A stretch of 64,000 bases of DNA from Gnetum montanum (lineage: Eukaryota; Streptophyta; Gnetopsida; Gnetales; Gnetaceae): contig MNCI01022125.1 of assembly GCA_015680685.1 (NCBI GenBank), forward strand, positions 921,927 through 985,926, given 5' to 3'. The position numbers and the translations under genes are program-made. Under the pieces are notes generated by a model. The model ran no database searches and had not been told where the DNA came from. It saw only the letters and a program-made list of their open reading frames with translations. This document shows, one piece after another, positions 12,359 through 24,159 of the stretch (within the stretch, counting starts at the first letter, position 1; each line of letters opens with the position of its first letter).

Positions 12359-12363
12359 GAATT

Positions 12364-15300
12364 TATGGGATTAAGAAGATTTTCTCTACCTTCATAGATC
12401 AATCACCAAAGCTTCACCAAATAAGAATAGGTTTAGATCTAAAAGTCCCAAAGAGATCACCAAGCACAACCACGAGTAAGAGTTTATATATATATATATA
12501 TAGATGCACAATTAATACCAAGAAAGCTAGTGATGCCAAGTATTTATAAACACAAAAATGTAAGATTTGGGCAATTCCAACAATAAAGAATTAATAATCT
12601 ATTTTCTAAAAATCAAGTAACATGTATCCACAAAAAATGGTTTAATAGTCAACTAATAGGTTAAAGTCACTAAGAGAATACTAGAATGAGCCTACATATC
12701 CAAGAATAAATTCCAAGATAAAATAAAAGAATAACTAGAATAAACCCCAAATATCTATCAACATGTTTTATAACTATATTCTTAATTTATTTCAAAATTG
12801 TAGAATAAATTAAAATATGAAAAATATATATTCAAACATCAATAAGATACCAGTAATGGATCACCATCATTCTTCCAATCTCTCTATACTTAGGAGCAAT
12901 AAGAGTTATTAAAGATAACTATAAAATAAACCCTAATAAAAAAAGATAAAAGAATCTAAAAATACCAAAGTATTACATGTAAGTAAATAGTCAAGTTTCC
13001 AAACCTTAAAATGTATAACCATTAAGAGGTCTCAAGTTTAAGTTTCAATAGCATACAAAAGGGGTATTAATATACATCAGCAAGATACAATATAACGTTA
13101 AACAACAAGATATAACTCTTAATAAACAACAAAGCAAAAGTTCTATGCTCTTAACCACCACGGTGTTACAAATTAGTACATGCACATCCAATACATATTC
13201 ACCATATCCCAAAAAGCAAATGTCTTTATGAAGATCTTAGCAATACAAGCAATTGACATCTTTAAACAATACTTATTACTATTTTCACTTTCTTGCAATG
13301 GAAAGTGAGGAGGAGAAGTAAAATAACAAGTAAAGATTTAATTCTAAGGATACGGTACCATGTATAGCGTTTGGGCATCCCTTCAACATCATAATCATAT
13401 TCCTTTACCACTTCACATTGCTCATAAAAAACAAGTTACATAAGAGATTTAAGGTAAAGTTTAAATTAAGGAGGAACATTAGATAGTAACTTATACTTAA
13501 TAAGCATCATATTAGTCATGTCTTATTTCTAGTGTCAAGTTATAAGTTATTGTAATATTTTGTAAGGAAAATTAATTAATAACCCTAATGAACTTATAAG
13601 AGAAGAAAGTCATGCTATATAAGAGTAAGTTGTAACTTTTTTTATTAGTCAAAATTTAGTCAAGTATGTGTGTGTGAAATAATATTCTAAGATTATCAAT
13701 TGTCATAAGAAACAAATGATATGACTGAAAGGTCATGAAAGAAAAAGAACTTAAGATACAAAACTTATTATATAAAAATTCTCATATTGTTCTTGAAGTT
13801 CAAAGAGAAGTAATATAAATTTTGTGTAATATGAAGTAACCAGTTTCCTTTTCTACAATCCTAAAGTGGTATATTTTAACAAAAAATAACATGTACCCTT
13901 ATGCCATATAATAAAGATGATATTTGTTAGCGTGCCACTTCATGTTAAGATTGTAATGATGATTTTGGTGCTAGAGCTAGAATAGCACTATTCAAGACTT
14001 CTTTCCAATCCATCTTTCATATTTGCACATGGAAATTATGCATCAATGGGTAGCGGATTTGGATAATTATATAATGCCTCATAAGACCTCTTCCCATGAT
14101 GTTGAGTCTTCTATGACTATTTCATATTTCCATGTGCTATACTGGAACATACCTGTGACAAATAATTATTAATCCTATTAAACTTCTCCGTAATCTATGA
14201 TTTTTATATTTCATGATTATTATTCCATTTGCTACTTATACATTCTTTTGACCTTTCATGATGATTTTGCACATATAGAATAATGATGGATTCTATTAAG
14301 CATCATTTTTATTCATCCTTTTGACTATTCATGATGATGAAATAGAATAGTAATTTTTGGTACATATTATGTGAAAATTGTATACTTCTCATAATTTCAT
14401 TGTGTACTATTTATTTGTTTTTATATGAACAAGGGTAAGGTACATGTATTCTCTTGTAGTTTTTGCTTATCTTTTAAGTTTCGCTTATTTTATTTATATG
14501 TACATGGATAAGTGGACTCTTGCTTGTATTTTTTTTTTCTTTTATATCTCTAGTGAAGATACATGCTTGTTTTAAGAAGGATGATTCTTGTATTCCATCT
14601 TCTCTTTGAAGTTGTATGTTTTATTAGTAAAAAACAACATGCCTCTTATAAATTGTAGCACCTAAGTTCAACTTTAAGGTATTGGAGAATGCAAAATTAA
14701 AATTTTCAATGGTATAAATACCAAGGTAAGTGATATATTTAAATCATCCTTCCAAACTATATACTTTGATACGGTATTTAGTGAATCAATATTGGTAGCA
14801 TAAAACTTCCTTTTAAAGGTGAATGTTTCTTTGTTGATTTGAAATAAAAATGAAACTTAGAAGTAAATCTATCTCTTTAAATGTAAATAATTTATATTAA
14901 GTATAGCTAAAAAAGCTTTATTATTAAAAAAATGAGCTGCTACCTTACTTTACAACCTTGCATTTGCATTCTTCTACCATCTCTTTATTTTTTTTTTCAA
15001 ATAAGGAAACTTAAAAACTCAAGGCTACTAGCATAACTTTTACTTATATCACTCATGTATTATTTGTGGGGTTTTCTAAGAGAAGGAAACATAGGCGGGT
15101 AGCATAGCCTCTACAAAGTAGCAAGGTAAATTTGATTGTTGCCTTATCTATCTTTAGGCAACCTATTTATATCAAGTTATACCATTACTATTATCCTTGG
15201 AATGATGTTTTAGAGGCATAAGTTTGAACCTAACTCAAACATTCAAGAAGGTTAAGCTTTCACTCATTTACTTAACTCATCTATTCATCTACTCAAGTAA

Positions 15301-16074
15301 CCTAGCAATACAAAATTCGCATAATGCATTAAAATTTAAAGCCTTTTATTCTTCCATATAGTGTATTTTAGAAAGTACCTCATAATAACAAGGTTAACAT
15401 AAAAGTTACCTTCATTTACAAAAGTTACATTCTTCAAGTAGGTACTTTGTAGATAAAAGGACTAATTGTTTTTAGATAGAAAGAGGTAAAATCAGAGGAT
15501 GGACCCCTCAAATTTACTTTACATTAATGCTACATGCCTTTGAAAGTAATTAATTATATATTCATTAAAATAAACACCTTGAACAAGAAATCTTTTTTGT
15601 CCATTATAATGGAAGAAAAGATGAGAAATCATCCCTTCAAATGAAAATTACAGTGTAGCTTCAAATTTGATCACTACATCCTTGTACCTCCCTTCCTTAG
15701 ATGAGCATCATGTTGTGCTTACAAAGCATACTACCTTTTTGGCTATTTAGTTTAGATTGTACAAAACTAGTGGAGTTGTTTTTTTAAGTGTGACATTGTT
15801 ACGGTTGCTTTCTTTAGGATCTAAAAGAATCTATGATATGGTTGGTGGTCATTCATCAACATAATGTATGTAAATATGAAAGCATAATTAGCATGTAGGA
15901 TGTTCATTTTATCATCATGCGTATTTCATTGCACATGTATCAACATGAACAAATGCTAGTTTCATTTCCTTGCAACACAAATTACGAGAATAGTGCCTTC
16001 CACAATTAGTCATAGCACATTGAAAATAGAAACATAAAATCCATGATGCACCAGAAGTAGCACACCTAGAGTAA
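12364..16074. other. 3.7-kb AT-rich spacer, nothing recognised
   Basis: A (TA)9 microsatellite lies just inside it at 12485-12502. Otherwise I see only short random frames, poly-T/poly-A tracts and a CATGATGATT-rich patch at 14190-14350. No transposase, RT or LTR end was found on either strand. Confidence 0.4.
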
Positions 16075-18765
16075 ATGTACAATTCTTGAAGCCCCTACGA
16101 GTTGGCTACTAGACACACCCACATGTAGTCTTTGTAAAAGCTCTCTGAAAGTGCATCCATTCACCAAAAGTTGTAATTTGCAAGTAAGTATATATCACTA
16201 GAAGCATAATGCTTTTTTCAATCTTTAGTAAATATTTCTAGAAGTCTTGCAAGCCATCAAAAGCATCCATTTAATAGTGCATGTGTGCTTTTGGTTACAC
16301 ATTTGCTTTTGATAGCACCAATAGGTTGGTTGTGAGATGCACCTCCTTGCACTTTTTAGAAATGTTCTGCAAAAACGTGTCTATCCACTAGAATATGCGA
16401 TTTGAAACTATAGATCATTAAAAGCATAATGCTTTTTGGAAATTTTTTCAATGGAATTGCTACTAGCAATCCCTTGTAGTGTTTGGTAAAATATTTTCAA
16501 AATCCTTACATGCCACCAAAAGCATCCATGCAAGAGTGAATGTGTGCTTCTAGTAGTTGGTAAGCTTTTAGAAGCCCCTGCAGGTTTGCTAGTAGATGCA
16601 CAAACATGTAGTTTTTAGAAAAGCTCTTTAGAAAGGCTCTATGCACTAGAAGCTATGATTTGCAAGTAACTACAAATCACTGGAAGCATAACACTTTCCA
16701 AACAATCCTACAAGGGTACTACTACAAGCAGTCCCTTGTAGTGTTCGACAAAATATTGTCAAACGTCTTACATGCCACCGAAATAATATATGCAAGAGTG
16801 AATGCATGCTTCTAGTAGCTATTAGGCTTCCAAAAGCCCCTGCAAGTTAATTGCTAAATGGACCCACATACAACCTTTAGAAAAGTTCTCTGAAAACACA
16901 TCTGTGCACCAAAAACAATGATTTGCAAGTAAGTGCAAATCATTGGAAGCGTAACCCTTTCCAAACAATCCTACAAGGGTACTACTACAAGTAGTTCCTT
17001 GTAGTTTGGTAAAATATTGCCAGAAGTCTTATGTGCCAATGGAAGCATCCATGCAAGAGTAAATGCATGCTTTCGATCACTAGTAGGCTTCTAGAGGCCC
17101 TTGTGAGTTGGCTGCTAGATGCACCTACACACAATCTTTAGAAAAGCTCTCCAGAAATGAGCTACGATTTACAAGTGCAAATCACCACAAGAATAATGCT
17201 TTCTAGACCTTCCTACAAGGGCACGGCTACTAGTAGTCCCTTGCAGTGTTTGAAAAATATTGCTAGAACTCTTACGTACCACTGAAAGCATCCATGCAAG
17301 AGTGAATGCATGCTTCCGATAGCTAGTAGGCTTCTGAAAGTTCCTGAAGGTTGGCTGCTAGATGCACCTGGATAAAGCCTTTGGAAAAGCTCTCTAGAAA
17401 TGCATTTATGCATAGGAAGCTACGATTTGTAAGTGCAGATCACTAGAAGCATAACACTTTTTGGACCTTCGTATGAGGGCACTACTACTAGCAGTCCCTC
17501 ACAATGTTTGACAAATATTGCTAAAAGTAGTATGTGCCACCAGAAGCATTCATGCAAGTGTGAATGCATGCTTACAATAGTTATTAGGATTCTAGACGCC
17601 CTTGCAAGTTGGCTGCTAGACACACCCACACCTAGTCTTTGGAAAGGCTCTTCAGAAATGCATCTATGTATTGAAAGCTATGATTTGCAACTAATTGTAG
17701 ATCACTAGAAGCATAACACTTTTCGAACAATCTTGCAAGGTTATTACTACTAGTAGACCCTTGTAGTATTTGGAAAAATATTTCCCAAAGTCTTATGTGC
17801 CACTAGAAGCATTCATGTAAGAGTGAATGCATGCTTTCGGTAGCTCTTGCGAGTTGGTTGCTAGATGCACTCCCATGCAATCTTTAGGAAGCTCTTTGGA
17901 AGCATGTTTGTTCACTAAAAGCTATGATTTGCAAATACATACAGATCATTGGAAGCATAATTCTTTCCGGATGAGCCTGTAAGGGCACTACTACTAGCAA
18001 CCCCTTGCAATGTTCAATAAATATTGTTAGAAGCTTTACAAGCCACCAAAAGAATGCATGCTTTTGATAGCACAAGCTTCTGAAAGTCCCTATGGGTTGG
18101 CTCCTAGATACATCCCCTCGCATTCTTTCAAAAATTTTAGTGGAAATATATCTATGCAGTGGAAGCTATGCTTTGCAAGTACTTTTAGGTCATTGGAAGT
18201 ATAACATTTTGGACCAGCCTACAAGGGCATTGCTACTAGCAGCCCTCATACTGTTTGGCAAATATTTCTAGAAGCCTTACGGGCCACTAGAAGTATTGAT
18301 GAAAGAGTGAATGCATACTTCTGGTAGCACATAGGATTCTGAAAGCCCCTGCTAGTTGGTTGCTAGATGCATACCCTCACATTCTTTGGAAAAGTTTGAC
18401 AAAAATGGGTCTCTACATTGGAAGCTACGATTGGCAAGTACTTTTAGATCATCAAAAGCATAATGCTTTCCAAATGTGCTTGCGAGGGCACTCCTACTGG
18501 CAGTCCCTCATAGTGTTCAACCTATATTGCTAGAAGTTTTATGGACCATCAAAAATATTAATACAAGAGTGAATGTGTGCTTCTAGTAGCACATAGGCTT
18601 TCATAAGCCCCTATGAGTTGGTTTCTAGACACACCCCCTCACAGAATTTGAAAATGTTCAGCGGAAACAAATCTATGCACTAGAAGCTACGATTTGCAAA
18701 TACTCTCAGGTCACCAAAAGCATAACACTTTTTAGTCAAGCCTGCAAGGGCACTATGAGTTGTAT
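16075..18765. repeat. Degenerate satellite array, about 11 units of about 250 bp
   Basis: A composite unit recurs. It contains GAAGCTACGATTTGCAAGTA, then ATCACTAGAAGCATAACACTTT, CAAGGGCACTACTACTAGCAG, CCCTTGTAGTGTTTGG, a CATCCATGCAAGAGTGAATG block, and GAAGCCCCTGCGAGTTGGCT. The GATTTGCAA anchor or a recognisable variant occurs near 16176, 16409, 16646, 16919, 17166, 17423, 17680, 17925, 18170, 18430 and 18690, giving spacings of 233-273 bases. Units are substantially diverged and differ by small indels. The word (C/T)(T/A)AGAAGC recurs within each unit, hinting at a shorter ancestral repeat. Open frames of 66-91 codons at 17213-18123 fall inside the array and are by-products. Confidence 0.92.
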
Positions 18766-19119
18766 TAAATCATAGTTTTCTATTTATTCTATGAGATGTT
18801 GCATCCTAAAAAATATTTTATATTTCGCAAACAAACTTAAACAAGGAACCAAAATTGTATTTGGAAGCATTGTAGTGAATATAAGAGAAGTATCACAAAC
18901 CAAATTTGTGTTAATTTTTTAGGTATGTATGGATGTTGATCTTTCTTTGCGAGTTATGTTTGTTAATTACATGGTTTTTAGATTGTGAAATTGTAGTTTG
19001 AGTTAGCAACAAAAAAAATTTCTAATAGATGCGAGGAACACAAGAGCATGCTAGTTTCTAGGAAATAGCATGATAAAAAAAATACAAAACCCACCAATTG
19101 GACCTTTTTCAAAAAATGA
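18766..19119. other. Short spacer, nothing recognised
   Basis: AT-rich DNA between the satellite array and the Mutator-like pseudogene; no coherent translation seen. It may be the 5' flank of the latter. Confidence 0.35.
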
Positions 19120-21420
19120 AATAAGATGGTCCTATTTTTATGACGATGCCTTTGCTTGGATATACAAAGAAAGAGTGAATGATTTCATTGCAGGTGAATA
19201 GAGAAATGAAATGTTTCCATGCAAATTTTTCTATAAAAACAAAAATCAACAAAATGGGAAAAGGGAACTTGTTCCCAATCAAACTCCTACACTTGTCATA
19301 CATGGTAGGTTTTCTTGTATTTTTGATGTCCTTAACAATGTTAATTAAATATTTTGTATAATGCATATTATTAGAATACTATTTAATATCCATGAATATA
19401 CATGAATTAGTTATCATGGTTTGTATGGCCCAAATGTTACTGTAGGGGTGGCACCCAAGGAAGGAGGAACAAGAAACAAGACTAGTAGAAATACTGGTTG
19501 TCAATGTAATTTCATAGTTTGCATTATGCATGTCCCTAACCATGTTGCATGCATTATATATAAAGAAGTTAATCATGTTGACACATCGAGAGCTTATTGT
19601 CATGGCTTGCTTGGTCCCATGTCAAATAGAAGAGATGCTTAGTCAATACATGTTTCCCTTAAGATATGTCAAAATATAGTGTCATTATGGAATGAAGGAT
19701 TTCTAGTAGATATGATTTATGAAAGATATATTAAGTATCTATTCAATGAAGGGCAAGAATTCAAGGTATCACGGAAAAGAGACATGTTTCTTCTGAAAAA
19801 GAACATTTATAATATTTGTAAATATGTTACATCGAAATACAAAAAAAGTGAGCATGATAAAATTAGCACACACCTATGGTACAAAAGCATCACAAATTTT
19901 TTCCTTTACTATTAAGAAATGAATATTGAACAATCTATCCCAACAATCATCAGGTTGTAATTAAGATGGATGCTAAAAAAGATGATAGGTCTATCTCAAA
20001 ACAACATACTTACTATGGATTTAACCTTCAACACCAACAAATATGAAGTAGAACTTTGGGCATTCATTAGAAACCATGTATCAAGAAAATCTTGTACCTC
20101 AATTGGCTAATTTTTCTAATACAAATCATTTTTTTATAAATAGCTCCATCTCCACATAGTCATGACTTTCGATTCATACTACAATGGATTTCTTATAGCA
20201 TGGATGATCTCCTCTCGATTTACATAGAGGGATATCACATCTTGGTTTTCTAAATTGATGGGAAGATGTAATTCCTAAGAGCCACGATGGACAGTAAATG
20301 CTTTCATGCTAGATGATTCAAAAGTTGACATGAATGTAGTAAGGTAATGGTTAAAACATTGAAATTTATTGTGTAATTTTAAAGTTGAGTTCAAAACATG
20401 GAGATATCATAATTGAATGTGCAACATTATCTAAAATCTTTAGTTCTGTATTTGGTTGTCATATTTTTTTATGCATTTGGCATGTTTAGAGTGCATGGAG
20501 GAATAACTTGGCAATAAAGGTTAGAGATTCAACAATGAGCAAGGTAATGGTAACACATTTGAACTTTATTATGAATGAATGCAAAACTCCTATGGATGTT
20601 GTTGTGGAAATTAACAAGTTTGTCAATATGCATCAACAAAATGTTCATTTCATCAATTACCTAAAGAGCTAGCGGATAAATGGAGATAAATTTTATAAGT
20701 ATATATTTATTTGATGTTGCAATAATAGTATTAACAGATTTAGATTGTATGCTCCATCGTTGTTTTATTACTATGAGCTCAAACGTTCATTTCTCAAGGA
20801 TGTGGGAAAAAGTCTATCATGATATTCCACATGCTCAACAACACACAAACAATGTTGTGGAGTCCTATCATGGATTTCTAAAAGGAAAATTCTTGAGAGA
20901 TATCAGATATAAGAAATACTATCACATTGATTGGCTTATATGGGCTTTGGCAAAGGTACAACTATGTTAATGGAACAATGCAAGACTTAAAGCTGCAGGA
21001 TATCTAGTAAATAGAAAGGCTAATGAAATAAATAAGAAGTCATGGGAAATGGCTATTGAAATTTGTGATGATGATCGCAAATAAGTCATGGACAAAGAAG
21101 ATGAATATCTTGTGCAGAGTCAAAATTCTTTCAAATGGGATACTTGGTACAAGGTGTCCAAAGTGTTCTCTTTTAGTATTTTTTGTGCATTTAAATGATC
21201 TAGCCTCGGTTATTTTTGCAAGAATTTAATGAAAGTCTTAATGTTAGTCAAAGGACATACCATTATATATAATTTCTTCTTCAAAGATGAGTATTTTGAT
21301 TCAAGAATCTCTTTTAAGCTAAATTCATTTATGCCTCATGAGTTTCCAAGCCATGAAGAGGCATCACAAGTAGGGATGATACATGAGACATTTAGATCAA
21401 CCACTAGGAAATAAAATAGT
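19120..21420 (+). pseudogene. Mutator-like (MULE / FAR1-related) transposase pseudogene
   Basis: Shifting plus-strand frames show parts of a FAR1/MULE-type protein. Near 19490-19600 is a GCQCNFIVCI zinc-binding-like segment followed by CHGLLGP. 19680-19915 (78 codons open) is a helix-rich DNA-binding region with SLWNEGFLVDMIYERY. Near 20820-20960 is HTNNVVESYHGFLKGKF, the conserved region after the MULE transposase domain, with DWLIWALAKVQ. Near 21195-21250 is LGYFCKNLMKVLML, resembling the C-x-H end of a SWIM zinc finger with the metal ligands partly lost. Stops and frameshifts are frequent. I found no terminal inverted repeats or 9-bp target duplication. The family call rests on motif order; exact ends are uncertain. 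Confidence 0.65.
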
Positions 21421-22029
21421 AATGACATACAAAGCACTACAGTATCTTCCCATGAGCACAATAAAAAGAACATTTAGAAATCATATGAAAAATTTTAAAA
21501 ATTTGAGGACAATGTAGATGCAAGTTGAATAGAAAAAATACCAAAATTGAAAAAGGCATTCACAAATTTTACAAAGAATATGCCCACAAATAGAGAGAGT
21601 GTTCTTGAACTTGAAAATTATGTTGAGAATATTTAATCTAACTATTTGTTTTCATAAAATGAAAATGGTTTGGCAAATAACAATAGATTGTCAAGTTGGG
21701 ATAGCCCTAATAAAAATTGACAACAAAAGCTTTCTACTCAAAAGTGCCATAGAAAACTATTTATAGAAGGTAGAGACATAATCCAAATCCATTGACTTGA
21801 TTTTGAAAATCTAATCTATGATTGTTAAGTATAACAATGTAACATTTCTTATTTTTTATTTGTAGAATGTAATGAAGATAACCAAGGTTACAACTAGAAC
21901 TCATTTCCCTCACATTCAAATCTAATGTAGTAGAATGCCTAGGTTGCATGAAGGAGAGGATTTTATGATGCTGGTTACCTTTAGGCTTACTCAGAGTGCA
22001 TAATTCTCTCTATGTTAGTAGGACAGAAA
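21421..22029. other. Spacer between MULE and pararetrovirus remnants
   Basis: No clear domain. A lysine/asparagine-rich stretch at 21470-21660 may be the tail of the MULE protein or the 5' part of the viral sequence. Confidence 0.35.
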
Positions 22030-23163
22030 ATTCTCCTAAGCTATAATTTGAAGCTAGTATTTATCTCTCAGAAGCTACAAATTTTATTCCCAATCATGTT
22101 ATCTCTTATGGTAGCCTTGTTGTGTTCTTTTATTATATGTTCCTGAACATTCAAGCAGTAATTATAATAGCCAAAATAATTTTAAGTTTTGATCTACTCT
22201 TCTATCCTAATCTACACATATTTGGATCAATTGAATGTAATTGAGAAGTTCTATGCACATTGTTCCACTCGTTCATATCAATACAATTATGTCCACATCG
22301 TTGAGCTAGACATACACATACATCCACACTTCAACTATAAACGTAATAATCCATATTGGATTATGTTAGTTGATAAGTGCTTTAAAAACTTTCATGAGTT
22401 AATCATCATGTAGGCCAAGGGATGCTTAAAGTTAGATGCATTAGTAGTTACTTTGCCAAACTTTACTCTTTCCTTAGGTGATAAAAATCTATATAATAGT
22501 TTAATGCTTATTGCATATATTTTGGTAGAAATGCATTATGGTAGTGTTTACACTAGGATAGGTACCAGATTACTATTTAAGCTTACTAGCATAAAAACCC
22601 TACTAGCCTTTGGAGAATAAGCTATTTTAGTCAACTCAACAAACATTGAATAAAAAATAGAAATAAATACTAAAGATCTTCCTATTCACACATTATATCC
22701 TTAGATTGATAATACATATGGAATACTTTTATGATTATGTTTCATTCATATGACCTAGATGTTTAGGAAAACGTTGTTAGTAAGTAAAGCTTAAAACTCC
22801 AAGACTTATAGAGTGTGACCCCTTTGAAGTAGATCTTGAATCTATAAAAGCTACTAGTTCTAGCAATAGGATTCTACCTCCTATTTCAAAAATAACTATC
22901 CTAATACCCTCTAGATGATCTTTTAGACATCCTGACTTAAATCTAGAACCTATAGTTGTAGAAATAAAGATGACATATTTGTTTAAAGAGCTTGGGATTA
23001 CCATGGATGTGAATAAAATCTTAGGAAAGGCAACTTCGTGTTATTTTGTTAAAATTTCTAAACCTAAGGAAGTAGAGACATAGGTTCTTCCCCAATCCAT
23101 AGATCCTAAAGGTAAACAACTAGTTGTTGAAATAGTTAGTTCTAATTTTGATATAGATCCATT
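22030..23163 (+). pseudogene. Endogenous pararetrovirus (Caulimoviridae-like), movement-protein part
   Basis: Plus-strand frames between ~22190 and 22620 show the hallmarks of a 30K-superfamily caulimovirid movement protein: a YNYVHI segment, LVDKCFKNFHEL, and LPNFTLSLGDKNLYNSL. Such proteins open plasmodesmata for cell-to-cell spread. Downstream, 22780-23163 stays largely open in one frame with two stops and looks like the continuation of the same polyprotein. The coding trace ends abruptly at 23163, exactly where the LTR of element A begins, and viral-type coding resumes at 32325. The frames are broken by stops, so no functional product is expected. The left edge is approximate. Assignment to Caulimoviridae is supported by the RT/RNase H part on the other side. 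Confidence 0.7.
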
Positions 23164-24035
23164 TGATGAGTTATCATTTGCCAAGCCCTGACGTTGGATA
23201 CATGACATCAAAGCCCTAACGCCACATACCCAACATCGAAGCCAATAAGAGACATCAGATATCCGATGTCACCTCATCTAGGTTTGCCTATAAATACAAC
23301 ACTTGGGCACTTAGATGGGGGGAGGTAGAATGTATGAAGTAGGGAGATAGTTTTATTTTTTAGTTTCTTTCTTTAGAATTATCATTCCCAATGCATGCCC
23401 ATAGTGTGATGTTTGTAATCGTACGACACCTTTGTTCAAGTGTGACATACTTGGACATGTTACATGACTAGCAATAAAGATCGAGATTACTCCCATCATT
23501 GCAACATACACTTAGATTATTATTGCTTTATTTACTACTTTCTTTAGGTAAACGTTTCCATTTATTGCTATTTACTATTTCAGTTATTAAGCGAAATGCA
23601 TACACCTTAATCACGAGTGTTTAAGTGTAAATACTTGGTAATCCAAAAGTGTATTATTTGGCACACCCAGTGACATATGCTTGGAAATCCCAGAAGTAGT
23701 CTCATGAAGTCCAAGACATATACAGATAATTAAGGGCGAATACCCATTGCATGTAGACTAGTTAGATTTTTCTTTCCATTGTCCATTAGATTAATTAATT
23801 TACCTTTTTATCATCATCAGGAGTAGCATAGAAATTAGACAACATCATACGCCTCACTTTGGACTAAATCATATGTGACAAAGCTACCACTAGTCCAAGT
23901 GGGAAGGCAAAAAACTACTATTAGAGCATAATGATCTAGATACCACAACAAGTCGCATCCATGGAATTTAACCAAATCATGCATGAACACTTGTGATTCG
24001 TATGGTCGAGTGTAGGGGTACCTCGTCGCTCATCA
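23164..24035 (+). repeat. 5' LTR of element A (872 bp)
   Basis: TGATGAGTTATCATTTG to CCTCGTCGCTCATCA, with 7-bp terminal inverted repeats TGATGAG/CTCATCA. Its last ~80 bases (CACTTGTGATTCGTATGG, then GTGTAGGGGTACCTCG) are conserved in all LTRs of this family in the window. The copy at 31466-32324 is the partner. Confidence 0.9.
23289..23296 (+). promoter_or_regulatory. TATA box of element A 5' LTR
   Basis: TATAAATA about 125 bases into the LTR, conserved at the same place in the 3' LTR (31591-31598). Transcription would start roughly 30 bases downstream; the start itself cannot be seen. Confidence 0.6.
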
Positions 24036-24036
24036 T

Positions 24037-24055
24037 TGGCACCATTGCCGAGGAT
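24037..24055 (+). other. Primer-binding site, tRNA-Asp type
   Basis: TGGCACCATTGCCGAGGAT starts two bases after the LTR. It matches the TGGCGCCGTTGCCGGGGA-type site used by many plant Tat/Athila Ty3/gypsy elements (complementary to the 3' end of tRNA-Asp), apart from a few transitions. Confidence 0.75.
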
Positions 24056-24159
24056 AGTGCTAGTTATCTAGATTAGTTATATCATACACGATTGTTGTAA
24101 GGTATTAGCGAGATATCTTTTAGAAAATATTAAATCACACACACTATAAACCAACAACC

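Noticed and set aside
17213-18123. Several 66-91-codon open frames
   Set aside because: They fall inside the ~250-bp satellite array and repeat with it; no protein-like conservation was noticed.
16075-18765. Possible CRISPR-like or rDNA spacer array
   Set aside because: Units are ~250 bp with no short conserved repeat/unique spacer pattern, and no rRNA sequence adjoins; an ordinary satellite fits better.
24037-24055. Possible tRNA gene fragment
   Set aside because: The tRNA-like match is the primer-binding site directly after an LTR; there is no cloverleaf or upstream tRNA sequence.
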